A stretch of DNA of 64,000 nt, from NCBI GenBank assembly GCA_025929535.1, contig JAICLZ010000017.1, forward strand, positions 1-64,000. The letters run 5' to 3'. Origin of the DNA: Gemmatimonadaceae bacterium (GTDB lineage: Bacteria > Gemmatimonadota > Gemmatimonadetes > Gemmatimonadales > Gemmatimonadaceae). Numbering within the stretch: position 1 is the first letter of the stretch; the number at the start of each line of letters is the position of its first letter. This document shows, one piece after another, positions 36,049-45,895 of the stretch. Position numbers and translations under genes: made by a program. The notes below the pieces were generated by a model. The model had not been told where the DNA came from, made no database searches, and saw only the letters and a program-made list of their open reading frames with translations.

Positions 36049-37241
36049 CGCAGCTCTATCTCTACGACGATGCGACCGCGCGGAGCTTCGAGCCGTTCGC
36101 GCTCACGCGTCCCTTCGGCGAGATGCGCGCGGGGATCGCGCTCGGGCGCGCGCGCTGGGAGCGCGCACTCGACGCATCCGCGGCGGGGTTCGTCGGGGCC
36201 GAGCACCTGCGAGACTTCGATGAAGCGGGCGCGCCGCCGGCTGCAGGAGACGTGCGTGCCGGATCGATCCTCGCGAACAGCCGCTGCGTCGTACCGCTCG
36301 GCTGGAGCGCGCCCGATGCCGACGTGTGGACCTGCGAGGGCGCGATCGCGGCCGTGCGCTTGGCGCAGGCCGTGCGCGTCGCCGCGATCGGGGATGGCAC
36401 GCAGGCGCTGGAATCGCTCCGCGCCGCGGGCACGCGCGTGGTCGACATTCCGGGGCGTTGGATCCAGCACGTGTGGGAGCTCGTCACCGGCCTCGTGACC
36501 CAGCTGCGCGAGGACATCGACGCGCTCGGCCCGCATCTCGCGTGCACACGGCCGGCAGGCTCGATCGTGATCGGCGGCGGTGGCGTGTACGTGGAGAACG
36601 GCGCCGACGTCGAGCCGCAGGTGGTGTTCGATGTGACGAGCGGGCCCGTGCTCGTGCGGCGCGGCGCGCACGTGCGGGCGTTCACCCGCCTCGTGGGCCC
36701 GTGCGCCGTGCTCGAGAACGCGAGCGTGCTCGGGGATCGCGTGAGTTCGTGCTCGATCGGCGAGGCGAGCGTCATTCGCGGCGAGATTTCCGAGACCGTC
36801 GTGCTCGGCCACTCGAACAAGGGGCACGAGGGGTTCGTCGGCCACTCGTATCTCGGCCGGTGGGTGAACCTGGGCGCGGGCACGATCACGAGCAACCTCA
36901 AGAACACCTACGGCTCGGTGCAGCTGTGGACGCCCGCTGGCAACCGGGACACCGGAGCGAGTAAGCTTGGCTCGATGATCGGCGATCACGCGAAGACCGC
37001 AATTGGAACGCGCTTGACCACCGGCACCGTGATCGGCGCCGGCGCGAACGTGTTCGGGTCGGAGATGCCGCCCAAGTACGTGCCGCCGTTCTCGTGGATG
37101 GATGGCACGGAGATGACCGAGTTCCGGCTGCCCAAGTTTCTGGAGATCGCGGCGCGTGCGATGTCGCGTCGCTCGGTCGTGCTCAGCGAGCGCGGGCGCC
37201 GGCAGCTCAGCGCATCGCACGCCCGGAGCCGGAGGGCGTAG
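36045..37241 (+). CDS. GlmU-like sugar nucleotidyltransferase with left-handed beta-helix domain
   Basis: A 398-residue protein resembling the GlmU-family proteins of Bacteroidota-type genomes (NTP_transf_4 N-terminal domain). It begins LYLYDDATARSFEPFALTRPFGEMRAG, typical of that group, and has no canonical LAAGxGTRM loop. From about residue 180 it is a hexapeptide-repeat beta-helix (VIGGGGVYVENGADVEPQVV through LGAGTITSNLKNTYGSV). A sugar-1-phosphate transferase or acetyltransferase role is inferred, probably with ManC in nucleotide-sugar supply. The GTG at 36045 overlaps the manC stop (GTGA). Confidence 0.86.
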   Translation: MTQLYLYDDATARSFEPFALTRPFGEMRAGIALGRARWERALDASAAGFVGAEHLRDFDEAGAPPAAGDVRAGSILANSRCVVPLGWSAPDADVWTCEGAIAAVRLAQAVRVAAIGDGTQALESLRAAGTRVVDIPGRWIQHVWELVTGLVTQLREDIDALGPHLACTRPAGSIVIGGGGVYVENGADVEPQVVFDVTSGPVLVRRGAHVRAFTRLVGPCAVLENASVLGDRVSSCSIGEASVIRGEISETVVLGHSNKGHEGFVGHSYLGRWVNLGAGTITSNLKNTYGSVQLWTPAGNRDTGASKLGSMIGDHAKTAIGTRLTTGTVIGAGANVFGSEMPPKYVPPFSWMDGTEMTEFRLPKFLEIAARAMSRRSVVLSERGRRQLSASHARSRRA

Positions 37242-38060
37242 ATGCGGGTGTGGGTGTTGGGGAGCGGGAGCGCGGGCAACGCGGTGGTGGTGGAGAGCGC
37301 GGGGACGCGCATCATCATCGACGCGGGCTTTCCCGTGCGCGAGCTCGCGAAGCGACTGCTGGCGATCGGCGTGAGCGGCGACTCGATCGAGGGCGCGATC
37401 GTCACGCACGAGCATACCGATCACGTGCGAGGGGTGTGTGCGGCGGCCAGGCGATGGAAATGGGACGTGTACGCGAGCACGGGCACGATCGCGGGCTATC
37501 CGCTGCTGAAGGACATCTGCGCGCGCCCCTTTGCGGCTGGCGCAACGCTCGAGCTCGGAGACATCAGCGTGCACACCGTGCGAACGCCGCACGATGGCAC
37601 GGAGCCGGTGGCGGTGCTCGCGACGGCGCGATCGAGCGGAGCGCGCGCGGGGATCGTCTACGATCTCGGACACGTGCCGCCGTCGTACCGGAAGACGTTC
37701 GAGCGTCTCGACATTCTCGTGCTCGAATCGAATCACGACGAAGGGATGCTGCGCGCGGGCCCGTACCCGCCCTCGGTGCAGGCGCGAATCGGCGGGTCGT
37801 ACGGGCATTTGAGCAATCGGCGCGCGGGGATGTTCGCACGCGACTGCACGCACGCGGGATTGGCGCAGCTGGTGCTCGCCCATCTCAGCGAGCGTTGCAA
37901 TGATCCTCGAATAGCGCTGAGCTCGATGCGCGACGCTCTTGCGCGCACGGACTTTCGCGGCGCGATGTCGGCAGCCAGTCAGGGCGCTACGTGCGGACCC
38001 TTCCTGGCGGGACGAGCGCATTCAGTTTGGGGCGCGGGCCAGCTCTCGCTCGAGCTGTGA
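37242..38060 (+). CDS. MBL-fold metallo-hydrolase (YycJ/WalJ-like)
   Basis: A 272-residue metallo-beta-lactamase-fold protein. It starts MRVWVLGSGSAGNAVVVES and has THEHTDHVRG (HxHxDH metal motif), HTVRTPHDG, YDLGHVPPSY and LESNHDEGMLRAGPYPPSVQARI, a pattern shared with YycJ/WalJ exonuclease-like proteins. A DNA-end processing role is likely by family, but substrate is not proven. It starts the base after the preceding stop codon. The C-terminal 40 residues (from MRDALARTDFRGAM) are poorly conserved and may be lineage-specific. Confidence 0.87.
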   Translation: MRVWVLGSGSAGNAVVVESAGTRIIIDAGFPVRELAKRLLAIGVSGDSIEGAIVTHEHTDHVRGVCAAARRWKWDVYASTGTIAGYPLLKDICARPFAAGATLELGDISVHTVRTPHDGTEPVAVLATARSSGARAGIVYDLGHVPPSYRKTFERLDILVLESNHDEGMLRAGPYPPSVQARIGGSYGHLSNRRAGMFARDCTHAGLAQLVLAHLSERCNDPRIALSSMRDALARTDFRGAMSAASQGATCGPFLAGRAHSVWGAGQLSLEL

Positions 38061-38140
38061 GCCGCTGCCGCGGGCACCGCTAGGTTATTCGTCAGGCCGA
38101 CATTTTGCTGCAGCATCTAGAACGGACCAGCTACGAAGCA

Positions 38141-38276
38141 GCATCTACGAAGATCGACTAAACGAAGAGCCGTTCGTCCGAGGTTTGGAAGGTGATCTCA
38201 CGGGGCAAGGAGGAACACCCTTCAACTGTGAGCGCACACCACGGGCGAACGGCTCTTTCGCTTCGATTTTGGATGC
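38141..38276. ncRNA. Candidate structured RNA or MITE: long imperfect hairpin, strand unknown
   Basis: Between the convergent MBL and transglycosylase genes, a 38061-38340 stretch has no credible gene. Within it the arms at about 38141-38180 and 38240-38276 are inverted copies. AAGAGCCGTTCG is perfectly repeated in inverse, and GCATC/GATGC and ATCGA/TCGAT extend the pairing outward with small bulges. Inside, GGTG/CACC, CTCAC/GTGAG and AAGG/CCTT continue the rod, giving one hairpin of about 136 nt. There is no T tract. I could not match it to 6S, SRP RNA, tmRNA or RNase P motifs. A miniature transposable element is the main alternative. Confidence 0.5.
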
Positions 38277-38340
38277 GTCGTGCCACGGGTTCCGGGCCCG
38301 TATCTCTAATACGTGAGGTGGCGCGAAAAAGTTGCATCGG

Positions 38341-39222
38341 TCAGCGCGTGCTGTTTTCTGCTTGCGCGCCGTGCAGCAGCGCCGTGTACGCGCGCACGCG
38401 CTCCAGATAGTCTGCTGCCTCCGCTCTGCCGCCGGTGAGCTCCGCCAAGTGCATCGTCCACGTCGGACCGTACCTGTCGACGAGCGCCTTGACCTCGATG
38501 TAACCTCTGTTATAGCTAACGGTTACAAGGTCGAACATCTGGTGCTGCGTGAGCGGCTGGCCGCCGTTCAGCCGGAAGCGCGCGGACGGACCGTAGCCGC
38601 CGGGCCAGAAATCCGTCGTCCATTTGTTCTCGAGCAGCCGAATCCAGAACACGGCCGCGCGCGCGCTCGTTTCGGGATCGAACAGATACTCGTTGCGCGC
38701 ACTCACGCTGTGCCGCGCCAGGAGCGAATCGATCAGTTGTGCCGTCGCGGCGGGTGAGTGCACCGCGGCACTGCGCGGCCAGCGATCCACCTCGGGCGCC
38801 ATCCATTGGAAGTGATACTCGGTGACCATGAGGCGCATGTCGGAATCCGCGGAGACCGTGAGCTGCGCGAGACCGAGTGCGGGCGCGATGCTCACGGCGA
38901 ACGAATCTCCCCCGCTCTCCTTGAGCATGAGGGCAGCGACGTAGGCGGGATCGATCGCGAGACGCGAATCGCGTGACCATCGCTCGAGCAGCGGCACGAT
39001 CCGCTGCCGCACGAAGCGGTACTGATCGTCGCGCAGACGCGGGCTGCCGTTCGCGTTGCGAAACGCGGAGGCGGGCACATCGGGCACGACGGCGCTCTTC
39101 GTGGAGTCGACCGTGACGGATGGCTCGAACGTGTTCTGCTGCGCCGATGCGCGCGGCGTGTGCGAGCACGCGACGGCGAGTGTGGCCGTGAGCACTGCCA
39201 GGCGCTTCGGTAGGTGAGTCAT
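38341..39222 (-). CDS. Lytic transglycosylase (SLT-type) lipoprotein
   Basis: A 293-residue predicted outer-membrane or periplasmic lipoprotein (signal MTHLPKRLAVLTATLAVAC) with an SLT-like catalytic domain. The catalytic Glu lies in VAALMLKESGGDSFAVS, followed by APALGLAQLTVSADSDM, and a later FDLVTVSYNRGYIEVKALVDRYG. It cleaves peptidoglycan between MurNAc and GlcNAc. The ATG at 39222 directly precedes the signal peptide. The groEL terminator hairpin (39250-39280) lies 27 bp upstream, so the gene needs its own promoter or relies on readthrough. Confidence 0.85.
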   Translation of the reverse strand: MTHLPKRLAVLTATLAVACSHTPRASAQQNTFEPSVTVDSTKSAVVPDVPASAFRNANGSPRLRDDQYRFVRQRIVPLLERWSRDSRLAIDPAYVAALMLKESGGDSFAVSIAPALGLAQLTVSADSDMRLMVTEYHFQWMAPEVDRWPRSAAVHSPAATAQLIDSLLARHSVSARNEYLFDPETSARAAVFWIRLLENKWTTDFWPGGYGPSARFRLNGGQPLTQHQMFDLVTVSYNRGYIEVKALVDRYGPTWTMHLAELTGGRAEAADYLERVRAYTALLHGAQAENSTR

Positions 39223-39249
39223 CGCTGAAAGTATGCACACGGAAATGCG

Positions 39250-39280
39250 AAGCGGGGGTCCGAGCTTCGGGCCCCCGCTT
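39250..39280 (-). terminator. Hairpin terminator after groEL
   Basis: AAGCGGGGG (39250-39258) pairs perfectly with CCCCCGCTT (39272-39280), and the inner bases TCCGA/TCGGG extend the stem around a tight GCT loop. Only a short T run follows on the minus strand, so efficiency is uncertain. Confidence 0.75.
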
Positions 39281-39304
39281 GGTATTCCACGCAACCCGCG
39301 TGCG

Positions 39305-41004
<1,700 letters not shown>

Positions 41005-41038
41005 TCAAGATGCGGCAGAACGAGCCCGCGCAACGCAG

Positions 41039-41344
41039 TTAGATGATCGCCAGAACGTCAGACTCGCGGAGGATGAGATACTGCTCGCCCTCGATGGTGA
41101 CTTCGGTGCCGCTGTACTTTCCGTAGAGCACCTTGTCGCCGACCTTCACTTCCATCGGCACGCGCTTGTCCTTCTCGAAGCGGCCAGGGCCAACGGCGAC
41201 GATCTCGCCCTGCTGGGGCTTTTCCTTGGCGGTATCGGGGATATACAGACCACCGCGCATCGATTCCGTCTCTTCCAGCGCCTTCACCACGACGCGGTCG
41301 GCAAGCGGACTGACCTTCAACGCTGCCGCGCTCTTAGTAGCCAT
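41039..41344 (-). CDS. groS: Co-chaperonin GroES
   Basis: Lid of the GroEL chamber. The 101-residue product contains [20 protein letters not shown], the mobile loop region [36 protein letters not shown] and [17 protein letters not shown]. The ATG at 41344 (MATKS) is preferred over an upstream methionine at 41353. A CIRCE operator and a strong promoter lie 55-117 bp upstream. Confidence 0.98.
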   Translation of the reverse strand: MATKSAAALKVSPLADRVVVKALEETESMRGGLYIPDTAKEKPQQGEIVAVGPGRFEKDKRVPMEVKVGDKVLYGKYSGTEVTIEGEQYLILRESDVLAII

Positions 41345-41398
41345 GAGTCGCAATTCTCCTTCATTGTGAGTTCAATCTTGCTGCGGAACCAAACACTG

Positions 41399-41425
41399 CT
41401 GGCACTCGCCAAGGGAGAGTGCTAA
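41399..41425 (-). promoter_or_regulatory. CIRCE operator of groES-groEL
   Basis: The plus strand reads CTGGCACTC, 9 bp, GAGTGCTAA, matching the HrcA-binding consensus TTAGCACTC-N9-GAGTGCTAA with two changes in one arm. It sits just downstream of the -10 box on the minus strand, the normal place for HrcA repression. Confidence 0.95.
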
Positions 41426-41432
41426 CACTTCC

Positions 41433-41461
41433 AATTTAGACGCGCTCCCGTGCCGAGTCAA
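41433..41461 (-). promoter_or_regulatory. Predicted sigma-70 promoter of groES-groEL
   Basis: Minus strand TTGACT (41456-41461) and TAAATT (41433-41438) with exactly 17-bp spacing, immediately upstream of the CIRCE element. Confidence 0.85.
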
Positions 41462-41776
41462 CGGGTGAGCGGGCAGGATATGTTCCCGGCTAAGTTGGCC
41501 AAAATGAAAGTGTTACGTGAGTGGAAGGCGCCGATTTGACAATCGCGCGCGCGAACGGCTGCGATTTTGGCAGACAGCGTCCATCGGCGAGCTCTGGGCG
41601 GAGAGGCAGTTGCCGTTCCGGGCACGCGCGCACAATTCGGGCATCAACAATTTTGGAAATACGGATGGAACGGATCGAACGAATGAGAAAACGGATCACT
41701 TCCGTGCTCGGCGATTGGGCGGCTCGCGTGGCGAGGGGTGCTTCTTTGGTTGGCAACTGAAGTAACCGAGGCCCGG
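41462..41776. other. Gene-free region with degenerate ACGGAT repeats
   Basis: About 315 bp between the groES promoter and the end of the UbiA-like gene. Short open frames here have no recognisable product. The part 41661-41698 repeats ACGGAT/ACGAAT units (ACGGATGGAACGGATCGAAC, then further copies) and is less GC-rich than its surroundings. I see no promoter or terminator of good quality. Confidence 0.5.
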
Positions 41777-42691
41777 TCAGGTGGCGGAGAGGAGCACGGC
41801 GACGTCCGTGGCCGCCCACGCGAGGAGAGCGGCGTACATGCCGCGCTTGTGCGCCTCGGGGCGCATGCGTGGGGCGCGTGCGAGCCACGGGAGGAGCACT
41901 GCGAACCACGTGAATGCCGCTACGGTGAGCGCGATGAGTGCGCGTACATTCCCCGGGTTGTGAGGGGAGAGGTGCGCGGCGATCGCGAAGCACGCGAAGG
42001 CGAGCATCGTCGCGGCGATCGAGAGCGCGAGGCTCCAGCGAGCGCCGAGTGCGAGCGCGAGGGTGCGATCGCCGCGCGCGCGGTCCTCGTCGAGTTGATA
42101 GAGCTGAGTGAGCGGATAGAGCGCGGCAAAGAGTGGAGCGAATCCAGCGAGCGCCCAGACGCCCGAATCCGTGAGCGGCGTGCGCGCGAGCGCCCAGCCC
42201 GCGTACGGCGTCAACGTGCCGAAGCCGATCATGTTGATGAGCCAGTCGGCGCCCGCGACCGCCTTGAGCCGAACCGGCGGCACGCTGTAGAGCAGCGACA
42301 TCGCGAAGCAGATCGCGTACGCAATCGCGAACCCGCGTGGCAGCAACAGCGCGATCACCTGCCCCGCGAGCATGAGCCCGAATCCCCACCGCGCGAGATG
42401 TCGCGGCACCGGTGGCGGATAGTCCAGGTAGCCGATGTCGCCCTCGTCGCGATCGAAGGCGCTGTTGAGGGCGAGCGTGCCGCCGTTGAGCAACAGCACC
42501 CAGACGAGAAGCCCGGGTGTGAGCGCAGCGACATCGGCTCCGGTCACGCGGCCTGCGATGCCGCGCGCAAGAAAATATCCGAGGGCGGTGTGCGCGAGCA
42601 TGATCGGCCACTCGCGCGGACGCATGTGCAGCAGATAGTCGAATCCGGTGCCTGGAATCAGGCGGTAGCCGATTCGGCGAAGTCGGCTCAC
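41777..42691 (-). CDS. UbiA-family prenyltransferase
   Basis: A 304-residue integral membrane protein with about eight TM segments. The two Asp-rich motifs of the UbiA superfamily are present: LALNSAFDRDEGD (first) and YQLDEDRARGDRTLA (second). It attaches a prenyl chain to an aromatic or other acceptor; the acceptor is not deducible. The GTG at 42691 overlaps the coaX stop (GTGA), so it is coupled to coaX. It ends the long minus-strand gene run that starts at moxR or beyond. Confidence 0.83.
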   Translation of the reverse strand: MSRLRRIGYRLIPGTGFDYLLHMRPREWPIMLAHTALGYFLARGIAGRVTGADVAALTPGLLVWVLLLNGGTLALNSAFDRDEGDIGYLDYPPPVPRHLARWGFGLMLAGQVIALLLPRGFAIAYAICFAMSLLYSVPPVRLKAVAGADWLINMIGFGTLTPYAGWALARTPLTDSGVWALAGFAPLFAALYPLTQLYQLDEDRARGDRTLALALGARWSLALSIAATMLAFACFAIAAHLSPHNPGNVRALIALTVAAFTWFAVLLPWLARAPRMRPEAHKRGMYAALLAWAATDVAVLLSAT

Positions 42692-43473
42692 GCGCCTGCG
42701 GCGCGCTCGAGAATCGCGAAGGCGATCTGCAACCCGAAGAGCGTGAGATTCGGCTCGACGACATCGATCTCCCTGCAGAGCGATGTCACGAGCGGCGCGA
42801 GCCCACCGGTGGCCACGACCTTCGGCACGCGCGTGGTGGGCCACTCCGCCTTGATCCGTCGCACGAGGCCGTCGATCGCGTCGGCCGCGCCGAACAGCAC
42901 GCCCGCGCGAATGCACTCCTCGGTGCGCGTGCCGATCGCGCGCGCCGGGGGCACGAGCTCCGTGGCTGGAAGCTTGGAGGTGCGCCGGATGAGCGTGTCC
43001 GCCGATGTGCGCAGCCCCGGCGCGATGATCCCGCCGAGAAAGACGCCGTCGCCGGTGATGCAATCGTATGTGGTGGCGGTGCCCAGATCGACGACGACCG
43101 TGTCCACCTTGTAGATGCGGCTCGCGGCGAGCGTGTTGAGCACGCGATCGGCGCCGACGGTGAGCGGCTCATCCACCTGCAGCACGATGGGCAGCGTCGC
43201 GCGCGCATCGATCACGCGTGCGGAGACGCCGAGCCACTGTTCGAGTGCCTCGACCAGCGGTCCGGTGACGGAGGGAACGACGGATCCGATCGCGGCGCCG
43301 GTGATCTGCGAGCGATCCAGTGATCCCGCGCGCAACAGCTCGTGCAGCAGCAGTCCGAGCTCGTCGGGCGTGCGCTCGATCGCCGTGGTGAGACGCCAAT
43401 GCGCGCGGAGCTCGTCTCCGTCGAAGACGCCGACGGTCGTCTCGGTGTTGCCGATGTCGAAGACCAGAATCAC
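42688..43473 (-). CDS. coaX: Type III pantothenate kinase
   Basis: First step of coenzyme A synthesis. The 261-residue protein has the ASKHA-fold phosphate loops VFDIGNTETTVGVFDG and VVDLGTATTYDCITGDG, GGIIAPGLRTSADTL and a final VATGGLAPL. Type III enzymes are not feedback-inhibited by CoA, by family knowledge. It overlaps birA upstream by 4 bp and the UbiA-like gene downstream. Confidence 0.96.
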   Translation of the reverse strand: MILVFDIGNTETTVGVFDGDELRAHWRLTTAIERTPDELGLLLHELLRAGSLDRSQITGAAIGSVVPSVTGPLVEALEQWLGVSARVIDARATLPIVLQVDEPLTVGADRVLNTLAASRIYKVDTVVVDLGTATTYDCITGDGVFLGGIIAPGLRTSADTLIRRTSKLPATELVPPARAIGTRTEECIRAGVLFGAADAIDGLVRRIKAEWPTTRVPKVVATGGLAPLVTSLCREIDVVEPNLTLFGLQIAFAILERAAGA

Positions 43474-44219
43474 GAATCCTCCTCGAAAATCAGGGAGCCC
43501 GTGCGCGTGGCCACATCGCCGGAGCTCGTGTGCACGAGCAGCGCGCCTCTCGCATCGATGCCGCGCACGATACCCGCCGCGGGCGACGTACAGCGGCGGC
43601 CGAGCGCCCAGTCGCGGCGCGCGTACTCGTGAAGCTCGAGCGCGGTGAGTGCACCACGAGCGGCAGCTGCCGCGCGCACGGCGGGAACGAACGCTGCGAG
43701 CACATCGATGCGGTGTACGTGCTCGCGCAGCGCGCGCGCGTGTGGCACGTCGCGCGGGACGCGACAGTTGATCCCGATGCCGATCGCCACCCAGTCGACG
43801 CGCTCTTCACGCCAGCGGCTCTCGATGAGGATGCCGCCGAGCTTTCCGTCGTCGAGCACGAGATCGTTCGGCCATTTGAGGCGTATCTCGGCCGCCGTGA
43901 ACGCCTCGAGCGCTCGCGCCGTCGCGAGCCCGACCCGCAGCGAAAGCACGTCGAGCGCGGCCTGGTCCGTGGGGCGCGCGATGAGCGTCGACCAGATGCC
44001 CGCGCCCTCCGCCGATCTCCATGCACGTCCGCTGCGACCCCGCCCCGCCGTCTGCCGCTCGGCGAGAATCAAGGTGCCCTCCGGTGCGCCGTCGCGCGCC
44101 AGCCAATGCGCAATGTCGAGCGTGGATGTCACCTCGTCGAACAGCACCACGCGCCGGACGCCGCAGCGCGCCGCGATCGCCGCGTCGTCGATGCCGGCGT
44201 AGTGCGTGGCCGCGGGCAT
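43470..44219 (-). CDS. birA: Biotin--[acetyl-CoA-carboxylase] ligase (no DNA-binding domain)
   Basis: Attaches biotin to the carboxyl carrier protein. The 249-residue product has VTSTLDIAHWL, the biotinyl-AMP loop AERQTAGRGRSGRAW, and LKWPNDLVLDDGKLGGILIE plus GIGINCRV. There is no N-terminal helix-turn-helix, so it is a class I ligase without repressor function. The ATG at 44219 follows the uppP stop by one base. Confidence 0.95.
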   Translation of the reverse strand: MPAATHYAGIDDAAIAARCGVRRVVLFDEVTSTLDIAHWLARDGAPEGTLILAERQTAGRGRSGRAWRSAEGAGIWSTLIARPTDQAALDVLSLRVGLATARALEAFTAAEIRLKWPNDLVLDDGKLGGILIESRWREERVDWVAIGIGINCRVPRDVPHARALREHVHRIDVLAAFVPAVRAAAAARGALTALELHEYARRDWALGRRCTSPAAGIVRGIDARGALLVHTSSGDVATRTGSLIFEEDS

Positions 44220-44220
44220 C

Positions 44221-45030
44221 TCAGGCACGCGCGCGCACGAAAAAGAGGATGAGCACGGCGGCGCCGAGCACGATGCGATAGGCGGCGAAGATGCCATAGC
44301 TGTGCGAGCGCACGTAGCGCATCACGATCGCGATCGCGAGCCACCCGCTCACCGCCGACGCGAGCACACCCACCAGCAGGGGCAGCGATGCACCGCCGGA
44401 GCGCAGCAGATGAGGAACCTTGAACACCGCGGCAGCAGCAATGATCGGCATGCTCATGAGAAAACTGAAGGTCGCGGCGCTCGCACGATCGAGGGAGAGC
44501 GCGCGTCCGGCGGTGATCGTGGCTCCCGAGCGGGAGACGCCCGGCAGCAGCGCGCCCGCCTGCGTGACGCCGATCAACAGCGCGTCGGACCAGCGAATCG
44601 ACTCGAGGGGGCGCGTGTCGGGGCGCTCGCGATCGACGATCCAGAGGAGGAAGCCCATCGCCGCCAACGCGATCGCGATGAGCTCCGGCGACCGGAAGGT
44701 GGATTCGGCGTAGTCGTTCAGGAACACGCCCGCGATTCCGCCGGGAATCGTCGCGACGATGAGAAAGAGCACGCGTCGCTGCTCCACCGTCTGCACGCGC
44801 TGCGTGCGCACGATCTCGAGCGCGGATGCGACGAGCCTCATCCATTCGTCGCGGAAGTAGACCAGCACGGCCACGAGCGTCCCCACGTGCAGGGCGACAT
44901 CCACAGCGAGCCCCGGCTCGGGCCATCCGAGCACCCATGGAGCCAACGTGAGGTGCGCGGAGCTCGAGATCGGCAGAAATTCGGCCAGCCCCTGCAGGAT
45001 GCCGAGCACGAGCGCCTGGAAGACGGTCAT
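44221..45030 (-). CDS. uppP: Undecaprenyl-diphosphatase (UppP/BacA)
   Basis: Recycles undecaprenyl diphosphate to the monophosphate carrier lipid at the cell membrane; overproduction gives bacitracin resistance. The 269-residue polytopic protein has LVLGILQGLAEFLPISSSAHL (catalytic ExxPxSSSAH) and ALLPGVSRSGATITAGRAL (second motif), both intact. The ATG at 45030 is taken as the start; upstream frame is not conserved. Confidence 0.96.
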   Translation of the reverse strand: MTVFQALVLGILQGLAEFLPISSSAHLTLAPWVLGWPEPGLAVDVALHVGTLVAVLVYFRDEWMRLVASALEIVRTQRVQTVEQRRVLFLIVATIPGGIAGVFLNDYAESTFRSPELIAIALAAMGFLLWIVDRERPDTRPLESIRWSDALLIGVTQAGALLPGVSRSGATITAGRALSLDRASAATFSFLMSMPIIAAAAVFKVPHLLRSGGASLPLLVGVLASAVSGWLAIAIVMRYVRSHSYGIFAAYRIVLGAAVLILFFVRARA

Positions 45031-45064
45031 TGCGTGTGGATGTGAGTGAGAGGAAGAAAGGTGT

Positions 45065-45895
45065 TCATGCGCGCGCGACGACGAGCGCAGCCATCGCGCA
45101 CACCATCGCGAGCTTGAAGAACGCGGGACTGCCGGGCAGGCCGCGCAGCGTGCGCGCGGTCGCGAGCGCAAGCGCGATCATCGCGGGCGTGAGAGCGGCG
45201 AAGAGGAGCGCCGGCGACTCGACCAGCGGGGCGAGCCCGAACGCCAGCGCGAGCGCACCCGCGATGAGCGCCGCGATGATCGCGCCCCTGGCGAAGGGAG
45301 CGCCAAGCGCAACGGGAAGCGTGCGGCGCGCGCGGCGATCGGCGTCCTGATCGTCGAGATCCTTCGCGAGCTCGCGCGCGACATGGAATGGGATCGCGAT
45401 CAGCACCAGCGGGAGACCCCGTGTGCCGTGCCCCGCCGCATAGCTGCCGTACACGAAGGGCAGCGACGCGAGCACGGATACGAGGAGGTTGCCGGCAAAG
45501 CCCGCGCGCTTGATCCAGGGGCTGTAGAGCCGCATGAGGAGCAGCACACCCACGCTGCACACGCCAAGGGTGACGCTCACATCGGACGCGGCGAGCACCG
45601 CCCCAGTGGCCGCCGCCATGGCGATGCGGTCGGCGGCATGCGCCGAGAGCGCTCTGGTGACGAGAGGCCGACCGGGATGCGCGAATCGGTCGAGCTCCAC
45701 ATCGGCGAGATCGTTCCAGGCGTTCGCGGCTGCCGTGAGTCCGATCGCGGCGATCGCCGCGAATGCCACGCGTGCGGCGTCTCCCCACCCCGCCCACCAC
45801 GCGCCGACCACGACGCCGGCGGCTGCAGTGAGCGCATTCGCCCACCGCACCAGCCGCAGTGCCGCGCTAGCCGCGCGTCGCGAGGGTGCGCGCAT
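45065..45895 (-). CDS. UbiA-family prenyltransferase, geranylgeranylglycerol-phosphate-type
   Basis: A second UbiA-like membrane protein of 276 residues, with motifs NAWNDLADVELDRFAHPGRPLV and ELAKDLDDQDADRRA. The HPxRP element right after the first Asp motif is typical of the (S)-2,3-di-O-geranylgeranylglyceryl-phosphate-synthase-like branch, which is also widespread in bacteria lacking archaeal lipids. The product is not predictable. The ATG at 45895 overlaps bshA by 29 bp. The sequence is unrelated in detail to the UbiA protein at 41777-42691. Confidence 0.82.
   Translation of the reverse strand: MRAPSRRAASAALRLVRWANALTAAAGVVVGAWWAGWGDAARVAFAAIAAIGLTAAANAWNDLADVELDRFAHPGRPLVTRALSAHAADRIAMAAATGAVLAASDVSVTLGVCSVGVLLLMRLYSPWIKRAGFAGNLLVSVLASLPFVYGSYAAGHGTRGLPLVLIAIPFHVARELAKDLDDQDADRRARRTLPVALGAPFARGAIIAALIAGALALAFGLAPLVESPALLFAALTPAMIALALATARTLRGLPGSPAFFKLAMVCAMAALVVARA

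Noticed and set aside
35427..38021. An 864-codon minus-strand open frame opposite manC, the GlmU-like and MBL genes
   Set aside because: Antisense to three recognised genes and without coherent domains.
38141..38276. 6S RNA, SRP RNA, tmRNA or RNase P RNA as identity of the hairpin
   Set aside because: The SRP GGAAGG/AGCAGCC set, the RNase P GAGGAAAGTCC element and tmRNA ends are all absent. 6S cannot be excluded, but no diagnostic sequence was seen.
38192..38410. A 72-codon plus-strand open frame with an internal AAGGAGG site near the 38.2-kb hairpin
   Set aside because: It overlaps the hairpin and the end of the transglycosylase gene on the opposite strand, and the product resembles nothing I know. 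Kept only as part of the structured-element finding.
41536..41541. TTGACA as a plus-strand -35 box
   Set aside because: No acceptable -10 box at 16-19 bp and no gene downstream on that strand.
41517..41765. Two overlapping 80-codon plus-strand open frames downstream of the groES promoter region
   Set aside because: No ribosome-binding site, no family, and they include the degenerate repeat.
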